In this document: in pieces, positions 6,463-14,120 of the stretch
Position numbering within the stretch: the first letter of the stretch is position 1
Layout of the letters: every line of letters begins with the position of its first letter
Origin: Zhenhengia yiwuensis
GTDB lineage: Bacteria > Bacillota > Clostridia > Lachnospirales > Cellulosilyticaceae
Assembly (NCBI RefSeq): GCF_014384995.1
Contig: NZ_JACRSY010000049.1
Location: forward strand, 1 to 15,611
Direction: 5' to 3'
DNA: 15,611 bases
Position numbers and translations under genes: made by a program
The notes under the pieces: generated by a model
The model's database searches: none
What the model saw: only the letters and a program-made list of their open reading frames with translations
Told to the model about the DNA's origin: nothing

Positions 6463-6852
6463 TTATAGATTATTCAAAATTTCTATGGCTTCTGAATTAT
6501 TTTCATCCACTACAATAACAAATTTATTATCCACAATTACATAAAATGGTTTTTTTATTTCAGAGTATTCATTTATAAAACTTTCAATATTTTTTTCATT
6601 TATTTGTTGGTTGAAAACTAACAATAATCCTTCTGATTTTTCTATAAAAATTATGTATCCTTCTTCAACTCCTGGCAAATCCGTAATAAAATCACTCTTT
6701 ATCTGTATAAAATCATTTTGTTCTAAAAAAGTAGCTGTACTATCAGAAATTATAAACTCTCTATCTTGACTTCTTTGATATATAATACAATAAACAATAA
6801 AAATAGTAACCATACTCAATAATAGAGTCAAAAATATAGCTTTTTTCTTCAT
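6463..6852 (-). CDS. Small membrane-anchored protein of unknown function
   Basis: 129 residues, starting at an ATG with AGGAGG 4 bases upstream. After MKKK there is one hydrophobic segment (about residues 5-25) followed by YQRSQDRE, typical of a signal anchor with the rest outside the cell. The outer domain of about 100 residues alternates short predicted strands (GYIIFIEKSEGLLLVF, KKPFYVIVDNKFVIVVD) with acidic helices. No catalytic motif or known family was seen. It is transcribed divergently from the secreted protein at 6965, sharing a 112-base AT-rich intergenic region, and is followed by a strong terminator. Confidence 0.8.
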   Translation of the reverse strand: MKKKAIFLTLLLSMVTIFIVYCIIYQRSQDREFIISDSTATFLEQNDFIQIKSDFITDLPGVEEGYIIFIEKSEGLLLVFNQQINEKNIESFINEYSEIKKPFYVIVDNKFVIVVDENNSEAIEILNNL

Positions 6853-6964
6853 AAAACCTCCTAATTATATATTTTAAATTAAATTCTTTATTTTACTATA
6901 ATTTTATAATATAATAAATATATTGTATATTATAACATAAAAAAAAGAGAAATGGAGTTTTGTT

Positions 6965-7531
6965 ATGAAATTATTTAAAAAAACAGCACTAATGTTATTA
7001 TTAGGTTTGAGCTTCTCAACTACAATTTTTGCTCAAACAAATGAGTTACCTCTAACTGAAAGTTCTTCAATTGTAAAAAATGCAAATAATGAAATAAAGG
7101 TTACAGTTGAAAATGGTTATTCTAGTTTTATAGATATACCTACAGATAATATATTATTATTTGATAATTTCTATTCTCCTTATGCTAGTTATTCTAAACA
7201 CGATTTATCAGCAGGTAACTATTCAACTCAAGCACAGTATAGCTCATCAATATCAGTTCAACGTGAATTCTCTAATCATGGTGGACAAATAAAAGTTAAA
7301 ATAACAAATACAGATACTGATAGAGATCATTCAGTTAAAGTAAAACTATATAAAAATGGTGTCCACCAACAATCTTCCGATTTAAGTATTGGAAAAAAAG
7401 TCTTAGGAATATTCAATTCCAAAACTGCAACATTTTCTAATTTAGATGCAGGCTCTAATTATACAATTCAATTAGTAAATCAATCATCTGGTAAAGTAAC
7501 ATATAACCAATCTATTACTGTAAGTAAATAA
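6965..7531 (+). CDS. Secreted beta-rich protein of unknown function
   Basis: 188 residues with a clear signal peptide (MKLFKKTALMLLLGLSFSTT, cleavage likely after IFA at residue 23). TGGAG lies 7 bases upstream of the ATG. The mature part is rich in Ser, Thr, Asn and short beta strands. The last hundred residues (ISVQREFSNHGGQIKVKIT through VTYNQSITVSK) read as a small beta-sandwich resembling immunoglobulin or fibronectin III-like folds, with NTDTDRDHSVKVKLYKNG as a hairpin. There are no Cys and no anchor (no LPxTG, no lipobox), so it is probably released or held by non-covalent contacts. The family was not recognised. A weak hairpin (7555-7593) without a T run follows. Confidence 0.82.
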   Translation: MKLFKKTALMLLLGLSFSTTIFAQTNELPLTESSSIVKNANNEIKVTVENGYSSFIDIPTDNILLFDNFYSPYASYSKHDLSAGNYSTQAQYSSSISVQREFSNHGGQIKVKITNTDTDRDHSVKVKLYKNGVHQQSSDLSIGKKVLGIFNSKTATFSNLDAGSNYTIQLVNQSSGKVTYNQSITVSK

Positions 7532-7554
7532 TATCTTCTATTAATAGGGACTAA

Positions 7555-7593
7555 TAAACCAAAGATAATAAAAAATTATTTGTGGTTGGTTTA
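7555..7593 (+). terminator. Weak hairpin after the secreted beta-rich gene
   Basis: TAAACCAA (7555-7562) pairs with TTGGTTTA (7586-7593), with ATAAT/ATTAT inside. There is no T run after it, so termination is uncertain. Confidence 0.35.
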
Positions 7594-7598
7594 ACATA

Positions 7599-7772
7599 TC
7601 ATTCGATATATATAATTAATTGGTCACTACGAGAACCTAAAACGTTGAGCATAATATCGTTAATATCTCTTTCCCCTTTAGAAAATCTATATTGAAAACT
7701 TGGTGGGACACCATTCTTTATACCACTTTGTATCGGGAAGTTCGCTTGTTCAGCATTCCCTAATAAGGGAGC
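7599..7772 (-). pseudogene. C-terminal remnant of an unidentified gene
   Basis: A 57-codon frame without a usable start codon runs from just after a TGA to a stop at 7599-7601. It reads like real protein: GNAEQANFPIQSGIKNG, then VPPSFQYRFSKGERDIND, ending SRSDQLIIYIE. Codons here are richer in G and C than the surrounding sequence. Immediately upstream another frame reads SHIKEIRNFEL before a stop, consistent with a frameshift and 5' loss. It fills much of the otherwise gene-free interval 7532-7905. The parent family was not recognised. Confidence 0.45.
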
Positions 7773-7838
7773 TCAAAATTTCTAATTTCCTTAATGTGAC
7801 TTTCTCAATAAGGTACATTGTTAATCTAAATAAAGTTA

Positions 7839-7882
7839 GAGTAAAAGACTCTAAAATAAATATATCTTAAAGTCTTTTACTC
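7839..7882 (-). terminator. Terminator of the stalk-domain gene
   Basis: GAGTAAAAGACT (7839-7850) and AGTCTTTTACTC (7871-7882) are perfect 12-base arms, with TAA/TTA pairing inside. It begins 24 bases after the stop of the minus-strand gene at 7906. The T run is short, so strength is uncertain. Confidence 0.6.
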
Positions 7883-7905
7883 ATTAATTAACCGCTTACT
7901 TAGAA

Positions 7906-9249
7906 TTAGTATTCTTTTGCTAAGCTTAAATTAATTACTTGAATATCGATAACCTTAAAATTTTCATCATAATATATTTGTAGAGTAGTTTCTCCTTGAT
8001 AATAATTAGTACTATATTTTGCATTATGTGGCATTAATAATTCAAAAGCACTTTCTTCAGAACTGTATTCAGAATCTGGAGTTCCCAATATAGTTTTAAC
8101 ATATTTTAAAGAGGATCCTATGCTAACTCCATAAAGTGTATTTTTACTAGATAATACTCCTATTACGCGGTTGTTATTATGCAATATATGAGGTTTGTTA
8201 TCTTCGTATTCGGAAACTTTTAGCATGTGTGCAGCTGTATAGGTTTTGGTAGGTTTGCCATATAGAGAGGTAACCTTATTCATGTCATCGCCTAGAATAT
8301 ATTCCAACTCAGGAATAATTCCTTTCTTGAGATTTTCTTTATATGTTTTAGTAGTTTTCATAGGTTGTCTAGATGAATCTATAATTATAACATTAGAACC
8401 TTTTGAATAATAAGTGTACATATTGAAAAGAGTAGAGAAATCTTCAAGTGAAATCATAATTGTATTTAAAAAGTTTTTTGGTAAATATTTTAATTCAATA
8501 GTATTAGTCTTTATTTTGGCTTTTTTAGTATTTAATGAAATACTAGTGTTATTTGAGATATTCATGGTTTTTGTCTTATTATTGAATTCAACTTTATACC
8601 CTAATACTGTAGCGATATCTTTTACTGAAATATAAGGAATGTTATTTTCAACTTTGGAATGAATTATAAGATTTTTATTGTCTTTTATTATAGTAGGCAA
8701 AGTTATCAACTTTTTATTAATAACTTTATAATTACGAGTTAATCTTACATCACTAAATAAACCGATACCTTCATCTGCAAGTGTATCGGCAGTACTCTCG
8801 TAATCAAATCTTAAGAAGGGAATAGTAATGATTCCTTTTTCAAATTTCAAGCTTTTTTTATTAGATTGAGGGGTATCTGCTGAACCGATTAACTTTAATT
8901 TATTATCTATGATTTTAAAAAACATATATGTATCGTATGAATAAGAGCTAGAGCCACCATCGCTATCAATATAAAGTATAACTTCTTTAATTTGATCACT
9001 ATCTAAATCTATAAGTTGTATATCAAGATTTTCAGGATTCATAGCATATACATTATATTTGTCTAAGATTTTTCCATCTTTTTTTAATAATAATACAAGG
9101 TCATTTTCATTATTTGTACGTTCCAAAGAGATAGTTCCATCTCCTAAAGATACTTTAATTAATTCATTTTTTGTCTGTCCATAAATAAAGCAACTTCCTA
9201 TCAGTAGGTACATACAAATGATAGTTAAAATATAATTTGTTTTTTTCAA
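7906..9249 (-). CDS. Exported stalk-domain (copper amine oxidase-like) multidomain protein
   Basis: 447 residues, starting at a TTG (9247-9249) that has GGAGG 8 bases upstream. The signal peptide spans about residues 1-24; LIGSC (16-20) is a possible but imperfect lipobox, otherwise cleavage near IYG is likely. Residues about 30-165 resemble a VCBS/FG-GAP-like unit with the acidic stretch DLDSDQIKEVILYIDSDGG. Residues about 185-295 match the copper amine oxidase N-terminal (stalk) repeat: IPYISVKDIATVLGYKVEF, then a second MISLEDFSTLFNMYTYY. The C-terminal part has two related units, ILGDDMNKVTSLYGKP and SIGSSLKYVKTILGTPDS, like the DUF4309/BamE-type repeat seen in Bacillota surface proteins. 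No enzyme active site is visible; a cell-surface role is likely. Confidence 0.85.
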   Translation of the reverse strand: MKKTNYILTIICMYLLIGSCFIYGQTKNELIKVSLGDGTISLERTNNENDLVLLLKKDGKILDKYNVYAMNPENLDIQLIDLDSDQIKEVILYIDSDGGSSSYSYDTYMFFKIIDNKLKLIGSADTPQSNKKSLKFEKGIITIPFLRFDYESTADTLADEGIGLFSDVRLTRNYKVINKKLITLPTIIKDNKNLIIHSKVENNIPYISVKDIATVLGYKVEFNNKTKTMNISNNTSISLNTKKAKIKTNTIELKYLPKNFLNTIMISLEDFSTLFNMYTYYSKGSNVIIIDSSRQPMKTTKTYKENLKKGIIPELEYILGDDMNKVTSLYGKPTKTYTAAHMLKVSEYEDNKPHILHNNNRVIGVLSSKNTLYGVSIGSSLKYVKTILGTPDSEYSSEESAFELLMPHNAKYSTNYYQGETTLQIYYDENFKVIDIQVINLSLAKEY

Positions 9250-9476
9250 TGATATTACCTCCGTGTATATAGATATCTACTGATAATATAAACTTTTATT
9301 GAATAACAAACAATGATTTAATTATGATTTGGGTGAATTATCTTGATATAATAAACTTATTGGAGATTAAATACCTAAGTTGGTACGTAATACAAGAGTT
9401 TTACGAGAGTTAGCAGAAGTTGTTACTCAAATCAAAAAGGTATATACTTTATAAGTTTAAAATTTTAATAATTAAT

Positions 9477-10052
9477 TTATAAATTTCTTTTTCTCTTCTC
9501 TCTTATAAGTGTACTTTTACTAATCCTTGTCATCTTCTCTACTTCTTTATAGCTGTAATCCTCTAATAGACTCATAGCATGATTTAATTGCTCTGGAGTA
9601 TACTTATTAGGCCTTCCCTCTTTAAAACCGCTCTTAGTCTTTGCTATGGCCTTTCCCTCTTGTGTACGTTCAATAATCATATCCCTTTCAAACTCTGCAA
9701 ATGAAAAGAAAATATTTCGTATTAGCTTAGATGCCGGTGTATTATCCATTACCCCTATATTCAAAATATGTACTCTTATACCCTTATCTATCAACTCATT
9801 TACTAATTCACTCCCTTGCGTCATACTTCGTGCAATTCTATCCAATTTAGTTACTATAAGGGTGTCTCCCATTTTAAGTTCTTGAAGTAAAATAGTAAAT
9901 TGTGGCCTATCAGTCTTTGTTCCTGTAAAACTATCTTTATAGATTTCTATTGCTCCTGCTTCTCTTAGCTTCTGCTCTTGGCTCTCTAACGAGTTCCCAT
10001 CTATTTTCTGTAATTTCGTACTTACACGAGCATATCCATAAATCATAAACAT
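9477..10052 (-). CDS. Serine recombinase (resolvase/invertase family)
   Basis: 191 residues, the usual length of small Tn3/Hin-type resolvases. The N-terminal catalytic domain has YARVSTKLQ with Arg9 and the nucleophile Ser11. LDRIARS (70-76) carries the conserved Asp and Arg residues, and SFAEFERDMIIERTQEG (117-133) is the start of the long E helix. GRP (146-148) is the minor-groove linker, followed by a helix-turn-helix (about 153-188, YKEVEKMTRISKSTLIREK). GAGGAAGG lies just upstream of the ATG; Met3 is an alternative start. Such enzymes resolve plasmid multimers or cointegrates at a neighbouring res site, and matching half-sites lie directly upstream (10065-10150). No transposase or inverted ends were found around it, so multimer resolution for plasmid stability is the likeliest role. 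Confidence 0.95.
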   Translation of the reverse strand: MFMIYGYARVSTKLQKIDGNSLESQEQKLREAGAIEIYKDSFTGTKTDRPQFTILLQELKMGDTLIVTKLDRIARSMTQGSELVNELIDKGIRVHILNIGVMDNTPASKLIRNIFFSFAEFERDMIIERTQEGKAIAKTKSGFKEGRPNKYTPEQLNHAMSLLEDYSYKEVEKMTRISKSTLIREKRKRNL

Positions 10053-10064
10053 CTTCCTTCCTCT

Positions 10065-10150
10065 TTTTGACGCTATGTTTTGACACCATCCTACCCATTG
10101 ATTTTACATTCCGCCAAGACCGGTGTCAATACTTTTAGGTTTTGACACCG
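10065..10150. other. Candidate res site of the serine recombinase
   Basis: CGGTGTCAA (10121-10129) and TTGACACCG (10142-10150) form a perfect inverted repeat around 12 bases, a 30-bp dyad of the size of a resolvase crossover site. Two further half-site-like copies, TTTTGACGC (10065) and TTTTGACACC (10078), lie in direct orientation between it and the recombinase start. Position next to the resolvase gene and the repeated GACACC half-site support the call; binding is inferred. Confidence 0.6.
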
Positions 10151-10205
10151 ATAGACTATTAATCAATAATAATAAATTATCTTTAGATATTTTTAGTATA
10201 TAGAA

Positions 10206-10245
10206 AAAGAGGTAAGCCCTTGTATAGATAAGTGCTGACCTCTTT
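10206..10245 (-). terminator. Imperfect terminator-like hairpin
   Basis: AAAGAGGTAAGCCCTT (10206-10221) pairs with 10230-10245 at 14 of 16 positions. It closely resembles the core of the strong terminator at 4375-4433, as if derived from a common element. It could terminate the minus-strand gene at 10442, although it lies about 200 bases beyond its stop. The interval 10246-10441 holds nothing else I can support. Confidence 0.45.
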
Positions 10246-10441
10246 CTAATTAAGTACTCATATGTTCTATTCAGTTTATGTACTTTATACATTTAGTTGC
10301 GATTATTTAGCACTTAGTGTCCAGTAGGAGAATGTAAAACCCTTCATAGTGTAAATATTTTATTTTAGGTGCTATAAGCTCATAAATAATGATAGGTGAA
10401 CTCACTTTTTATGTATTAATTTTCCTCTTGAAACCGCTCTA

Positions 10442-11326
10442 TTAATTTCTTAAATTACTCACATTAAGGAATTCATTGAGATAGTTTTCAATCTCATAAC
10501 GATTTCCAATACATTCACCTGATTCCATTAACGCTAGTTTATTAGATAAGCTTTCTAATATGCCACTGATGTAAGGTATATATATTACAGGGTCTTCTCT
10601 TAATAAAAACTGAATAGACTCTCTCATTTTATATAAAGGATAAAATATTTTATCTACTTGTTCGTCATAAAGAGCTAATAATATTTCATAATAAGCTGCA
10701 AAGATAATTTTTCTTGATATATAACTACGTTCATTTTCTGGAACTTTGTAAATCTGTATTTCAAGTATACTCTTCCAATCCTCTTCTCTTACATCTATGA
10801 ATAAAAAATTCTTGTTCTGCATCAAAGCAAACTTAGAAAGTATGTCATCTTCTTTCTTGTCGTATACTTTTTTCACTCTGAAATGGTGTACTATATTATA
10901 ACTATCTTCTTTGCTTCCGAGATAAACAAGTACAGGCAGTATATTAAAACTTTTATCTGTTGTTCTCATATACTTTAAGCTTGCATTTGATATAGCATTT
11001 TGCATAATTGCAATCTTATTGATTTCATGAAAATTTACGTTCTCTATGTCTGCATTTCGTTCACTTATGAACGTATTTTTACTTTTAGGATCAATAAATA
11101 TATTCTCCTGAAACAGTAACAAATTGTTATTATATTTATTGTACAATAGATTACTTTCAATATAATACCTACTTGTTCTTTCTGTATCACTTTGTAGCAT
11201 ATTTGTATATGGACTTTTTTCTTTCTTTAAGTCATTTTCTAACTTCTGAACTATTTCATCAGAAAACACTCTAGCTCCATATACCACTGATAGTTCACCT
11301 ACTAAACTACTCATTTTATCATTCAT
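10442..11326 (-). CDS. Cytoplasmic protein of unknown function
   Basis: 294 residues. AAGGAG lies 10 bases upstream of the first ATG; a second in-frame ATG (Met5) is possible. There is no signal peptide or membrane segment. The N-terminus reads MNDKMSSLVGELSVVYGARV, then a charged region, and a mixed alpha/beta central part (FNILPVLVYLGSKEDSYNIV, FLFIDVREEDWKSILEIQIY). The C-terminal third looks helical (KIIFAAYYEILLALYDEQVD, ILESLSNKLALMESGE). No motif that names a family was seen. The SLVGEL stretch is also present at the start of the coiled-coil protein at 838-1356. It is transcribed alone, between the res region and an AT-rich gap. Real gene with good coding character; function unknown. 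Confidence 0.8.
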   Translation of the reverse strand: MNDKMSSLVGELSVVYGARVFSDEIVQKLENDLKKEKSPYTNMLQSDTERTSRYYIESNLLYNKYNNNLLLFQENIFIDPKSKNTFISERNADIENVNFHEINKIAIMQNAISNASLKYMRTTDKSFNILPVLVYLGSKEDSYNIVHHFRVKKVYDKKEDDILSKFALMQNKNFLFIDVREEDWKSILEIQIYKVPENERSYISRKIIFAAYYEILLALYDEQVDKIFYPLYKMRESIQFLLREDPVIYIPYISGILESLSNKLALMESGECIGNRYEIENYLNEFLNVSNLRN

Positions 11327-11431
11327 TTTTACATCACTCCTTTTTTATTAGTAGCCACATAATATACACATTAGAACTCCTTGATTTTTAATAAATTTTC
11401 ATTACCAAAATATATGTTTTTTTTAATTCAT

Positions 11432-11629
11432 TTAATATTTATTTATATTCCCTAAATAGTAAGGTAAATTTAATCTAAATTTACAAATGTATACTTGAAG
11501 CTTCTCAGAGTTCTCAAAATTTATACCTTTGATTTTAGGTATTTTATACTTACTTAAAATTGAAAACTCTAGGTTTTCATATTCGATTTTTGAGGTCAAA
11601 GTACTATGAAAATTGGTCACATGACACAC
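11432..11629 (-). pseudogene. Doubtful 65-codon frame, possibly a remnant
   Basis: The frame begins at a GTG with no ribosome site and lies in the 506-base gap 11327-11832. Residues such as SKYKIPKIKGINFENSEKLQ are plausible protein, but there is no domain, signal or supporting context. The start region also overlaps a hairpin (ACCGATAAT with ATTATCTCGGT, 11628-11651). It may be a decayed gene or chance. Nothing else was seen between 11327 and 11431. Confidence 0.2.
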
Positions 11630-11700
11630 CGATAATTTCTATTATCTCGGTAAGTTTTTAGATTTAATCAGCTTGAGGAAACGCATTTTACAACCAATAT

Positions 11701-11740
11701 AAAAAGGCGTATACCTGCATATTATGCAGATATACACCTT
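11701..11740 (-). terminator. Terminator of the downstream stalk-domain paralogue
   Basis: Arms at 11704-11720 and 11724-11740 pair over 17 positions on the minus strand, with two G-U pairs that would be mismatches on the plus strand. A T5 run follows on the minus strand. It lies about 90 bases after the stop of the gene at 11833. Confidence 0.75.
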
Positions 11741-11785
11741 CATTCTGATGCTTTTTACTGTATTTTAGTGTTACTTATGAAATAA

Positions 11786-12369
11786 GTTTTTATAGTTAGA
11801 TTTTAGTTATTTTCGTGAACGAGTCTATATGATTATTCACCTGTTACTTGGAATACATAGGCTGCTCTAGCTTGAGTATCTGCTACTACTACACATGCTA
11901 TATCATCTACACCTTTTCCTGGTTTGTAGTTACCATTTTCGTCTCTACCCATTGAAGCATCTGCACCATTATCAACTTGAACAGTTGTACCGTCCTTAAA
12001 TAATATCATAGTAGGTGCACCACCTCTTGAGCTTACTAAAACACCTTTGCTATTAACTGAAATTTTTGGTACAGTTGTTAAAGAATGCTCAAAATCTTCT
12101 TTTCCTTCATACACTTTATTGATATCTTTTGGCATATCAGACAATTTACCTGTTGCCATTATAACACCATTACTATATACTTTACTACAGTTATTCCATG
12201 ACCTGTCGCTTGCACCTTCTGGTTTCTTTACTTGACTCCATTGTGCTTTAGGAAGTACTGATAGTGAGCGACCATCTTTGAATGCGTTGAGGTTGTGAGC
12301 GTTGTTTGGGTCTGATGGGTTCATATTTGATACGTCGAGTTGACCGTTTGTGTTTGGTACATCTGGTGT
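11786..12369 (-). repeat. 584-bp direct repeat, copy 1
   Basis: This segment covers the shared C-terminal domain of the gene at 11833-12759 plus about 47 bases beyond its stop. It aligns without any net length change to 12883-13466. The linker end and the last part of the coding region are nearly identical, while the middle has diverged. It indicates a tandem duplication or later gene conversion. Confidence 0.8.
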
Positions 12370-12759
12370 ATTACCTTCAGTAGGTTCGGTTGTTATCAAG
12401 ATTGTTCCATTGTCATAGATGATACCATAACCTAGATTTTCTGAAATAAATCTCAAAGGTAAATATGTTTTTCCATTTTCTATCAATGCTACACTATCTT
12501 GACCACTTAAAGAAATGTCCAGTGATTGAGTTTCTGATACAACACTTACAGAATTTCTTTCCTTCAAATATTCTGTCTTAAGATTGAGTAGATCACCTAA
12601 TTCTCTTAATGGTAAATAGGTTGTCCCATTAATTGACTTAGGTTTATTCGTCAACGTTTGTTCTATACCATTTATTGTGATTTTTATCTCATTTTTAGAT
12701 GCCATAACTGGCATAGATAGTGTCATTGACAATCCTAAAACTAATATAAGTTTTTTCAT
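11833..12759 (-). CDS. Secreted stalk-domain protein, paralogue 1
   Basis: 308 residues. A signal peptide (MKKLILVLGLSMTLSMPVMA, cleavage after residue 20) is followed by a copper amine oxidase N-terminal-like stalk domain at about 23-125, with the repeat hallmarks GTTYLPLRELGDLLNL and GKTYLPLRFISENLGYG. A Pro/Asn linker at about 126-165 (TPDVPNTNGQLDVSNMNPSD) leads to a C-terminal domain to residue 308 containing WNNCSKVYSNGVIMATG, SSRGGAPTMILFKDGTTVQV and GVDDIACVVVAD. From residue 131 on, about 83% of positions are identical by eye to the neighbour at 12930-13982. The two Cys could pair. GGGGAG lies upstream of the ATG. Surface or secreted role; the C-terminal domain was not recognised. 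Confidence 0.88.
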   Translation of the reverse strand: MKKLILVLGLSMTLSMPVMASKNEIKITINGIEQTLTNKPKSINGTTYLPLRELGDLLNLKTEYLKERNSVSVVSETQSLDISLSGQDSVALIENGKTYLPLRFISENLGYGIIYDNGTILITTEPTEGNTPDVPNTNGQLDVSNMNPSDPNNAHNLNAFKDGRSLSVLPKAQWSQVKKPEGASDRSWNNCSKVYSNGVIMATGKLSDMPKDINKVYEGKEDFEHSLTTVPKISVNSKGVLVSSRGGAPTMILFKDGTTVQVDNGADASMGRDENGNYKPGKGVDDIACVVVADTQARAAYVFQVTGE

Positions 12760-12807
12760 ACCTTTATCTCCCCTTTATTTTTATGACTGTCATATACACG
12801 GTTGGTG

Positions 12808-12853
12808 AAAGAGAATGTAAGAATATTGGAACTTAGTTTCTTACACTCTCTTT
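12808..12853 (-). terminator. Terminator between the two paralogues
   Basis: Sixteen-base arms at 12808-12823 and 12838-12853 pair fully on the minus strand with one G-U pair, which would be an A-C mismatch on the plus strand. It lies 76 bases after the stop of the upstream paralogue (12930). No long T run follows, so read-through into the next gene is possible. Confidence 0.6.
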
Positions 12854-12882
12854 TGTGTTTGGTTAAGTTATCATATATAACA

Positions 12883-13466
12883 GTTTTTATAGTTAGATTT
12901 TAGTTATTTTTGTGAACGAGTCTATATGATTATTCGCCTGTTACTTGGAATACATAAGCTGCTCTAGATTCTACATCAGCTACTACTATACATGCTATAT
13001 CGTCTACACCTTTTCCTGGTTTGTAGTTACCATTTTCGTCTCTACCCATTGAAGCATCTGCACCCATATTTACTTGAACTGTTGTTCCATCATTGAAGAA
13101 GATTACAGTAGGTGCACCACCTCTTGAGCTTACTAAAGCACCTTTACTATTAACTGTAATTTTAGGTACTGTACTTGTTTTAGCATCGAAATCCTCCACA
13201 CCATTTTTAACTATATTAAGGTCTTTTGGCATGTCTGATAATTTACCTGTTGCCATTACAACACCATTGTTGTATGATTTACTACAATTATTCCAGTATT
13301 TATCACTTACGCCTTCTGGTTTCTTTACTTGACTCCATGGTGCTTTTGGCATTACTGATAATGAACGACCATCTTTGAATGCATTGAGATTATGAGCGTT
13401 GTTTGGGTCTGATGGGTTCATGTTTGATACGTCGAGTTGACCATTTGTATTTGGTACGTCTGGTGT
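12883..13466 (-). repeat. 584-bp direct repeat, copy 2
   Basis: Second copy of the repeat described at 11786-12369. It covers codons 173-350 of the upstream paralogue and the same 47-base stretch after the stop. The similarity ends sharply at the stalk-domain side. Confidence 0.8.
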
Positions 13467-13982
13467 GTCACCTTTTGTATTTACTGTTACTGTATTGTTA
13501 GCATAAGTGATGTTGAAACCTAAGTTCTCTGATACAAATCTAACTGGTAAATAAGTTCTGTTGTTATATGTGATGATTCTTGTGTCTTTGTTATTTGCGT
13601 CAACTGGCAGTAGGATTGTTTGGTCTTTTACTGCTGTGTTATATCCTAGTGGTAACTCAAGATATGCTTTCTCATTGTATGCTACTGCGATTTTTTCTTT
13701 CTCTAAATAGTCTACATTGATGCCAAGTAGTTTACCTACGTTTCTGATAGGTAAGAATACACGACCATTTTCAAGTAACATTGGGTCTGTTAATTGTTGT
13801 TGTTTTCCGTCAATGACCATTTTGATGTGTGGTGCTGGTTTTGCGTTTGTATGTTCACTCACTTGTTCTTTTTTTACTAAGTTTTGAGCCATATTAGATG
13901 CTATGATTTCCTTTGCCATAATGGATGTACTTAATCCTAAAATAATACTTGCTATTATGGCTATCTTTAGATTTAATTTCAT
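12930..13982 (-). CDS. Secreted stalk-domain protein, paralogue 2
   Basis: 350 residues. The signal peptide is MKLNLKIAIIASIILGLSTS, with cleavage likely after IMA at residue 23. A short polar stretch is followed by a stalk domain at about 52-165 with the typical GRVFLPIRNVGKLLGINVDY and NRTYLPVRFVSENLGFNITY repeats. The linker and 178-residue C-terminal domain match the neighbour at 11833 closely, whereas the stalk halves differ in sequence and length. Conserved features of the C-terminal domain include WNNCSK, MATGKLSDMPKD, SSRGGAPT, DGTTVQV, ADASMGRDENGNYKPGKG and a final AAYVFQVTGE. AAAGGGG lies upstream of the ATG. This gene is first in the pair; a hairpin separates them. The stalk domain is known from cell-surface proteins and does not imply amine oxidase activity. 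Confidence 0.88.
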   Translation of the reverse strand: MKLNLKIAIIASIILGLSTSIMAKEIIASNMAQNLVKKEQVSEHTNAKPAPHIKMVIDGKQQQLTDPMLLENGRVFLPIRNVGKLLGINVDYLEKEKIAVAYNEKAYLELPLGYNTAVKDQTILLPVDANNKDTRIITYNNRTYLPVRFVSENLGFNITYANNTVTVNTKGDTPDVPNTNGQLDVSNMNPSDPNNAHNLNAFKDGRSLSVMPKAPWSQVKKPEGVSDKYWNNCSKSYNNGVVMATGKLSDMPKDLNIVKNGVEDFDAKTSTVPKITVNSKGALVSSRGGAPTVIFFNDGTTVQVNMGADASMGRDENGNYKPGKGVDDIACIVVADVESRAAYVFQVTGE

Positions 13983-14120
13983 ATATAATTCCCCTTTAAT
14001 TATTTATCTTTGTATAGATATTATATATCAATATAATTACCTATTAAAATATATATTGTTTAATTTTTTACATTATCCAAAATATCAAGTATTTTAAAGT
14101 GCAACTTACCTTTTCACTTC

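Noticed and set aside
9324..9413. 29-codon plus-strand frame and an overlapping frame reading VRNTRVLRELAEVV in the 9250-9476 gap
   Set aside because: No ribosome site, no start for the second frame, and too short to judge; could be a small remnant but not supportable.
10104..10292. 62-codon minus-strand frame
   Set aside because: It runs through the res-like repeats and the 10206-10245 hairpin, with no ribosome site; a chance frame.
11628..11656. Hairpin ACCGATAAT/ATTATCTCGGT followed by T5 on the plus strand
   Set aside because: It looks like a weak terminator, but no plus-strand gene or transcript ends there.
11833..13982. Copper amine oxidase enzymes
   Set aside because: Only the N-terminal stalk-type repeat is present; there is no catalytic domain or topaquinone tyrosine motif, so enzymatic activity should not be assigned.
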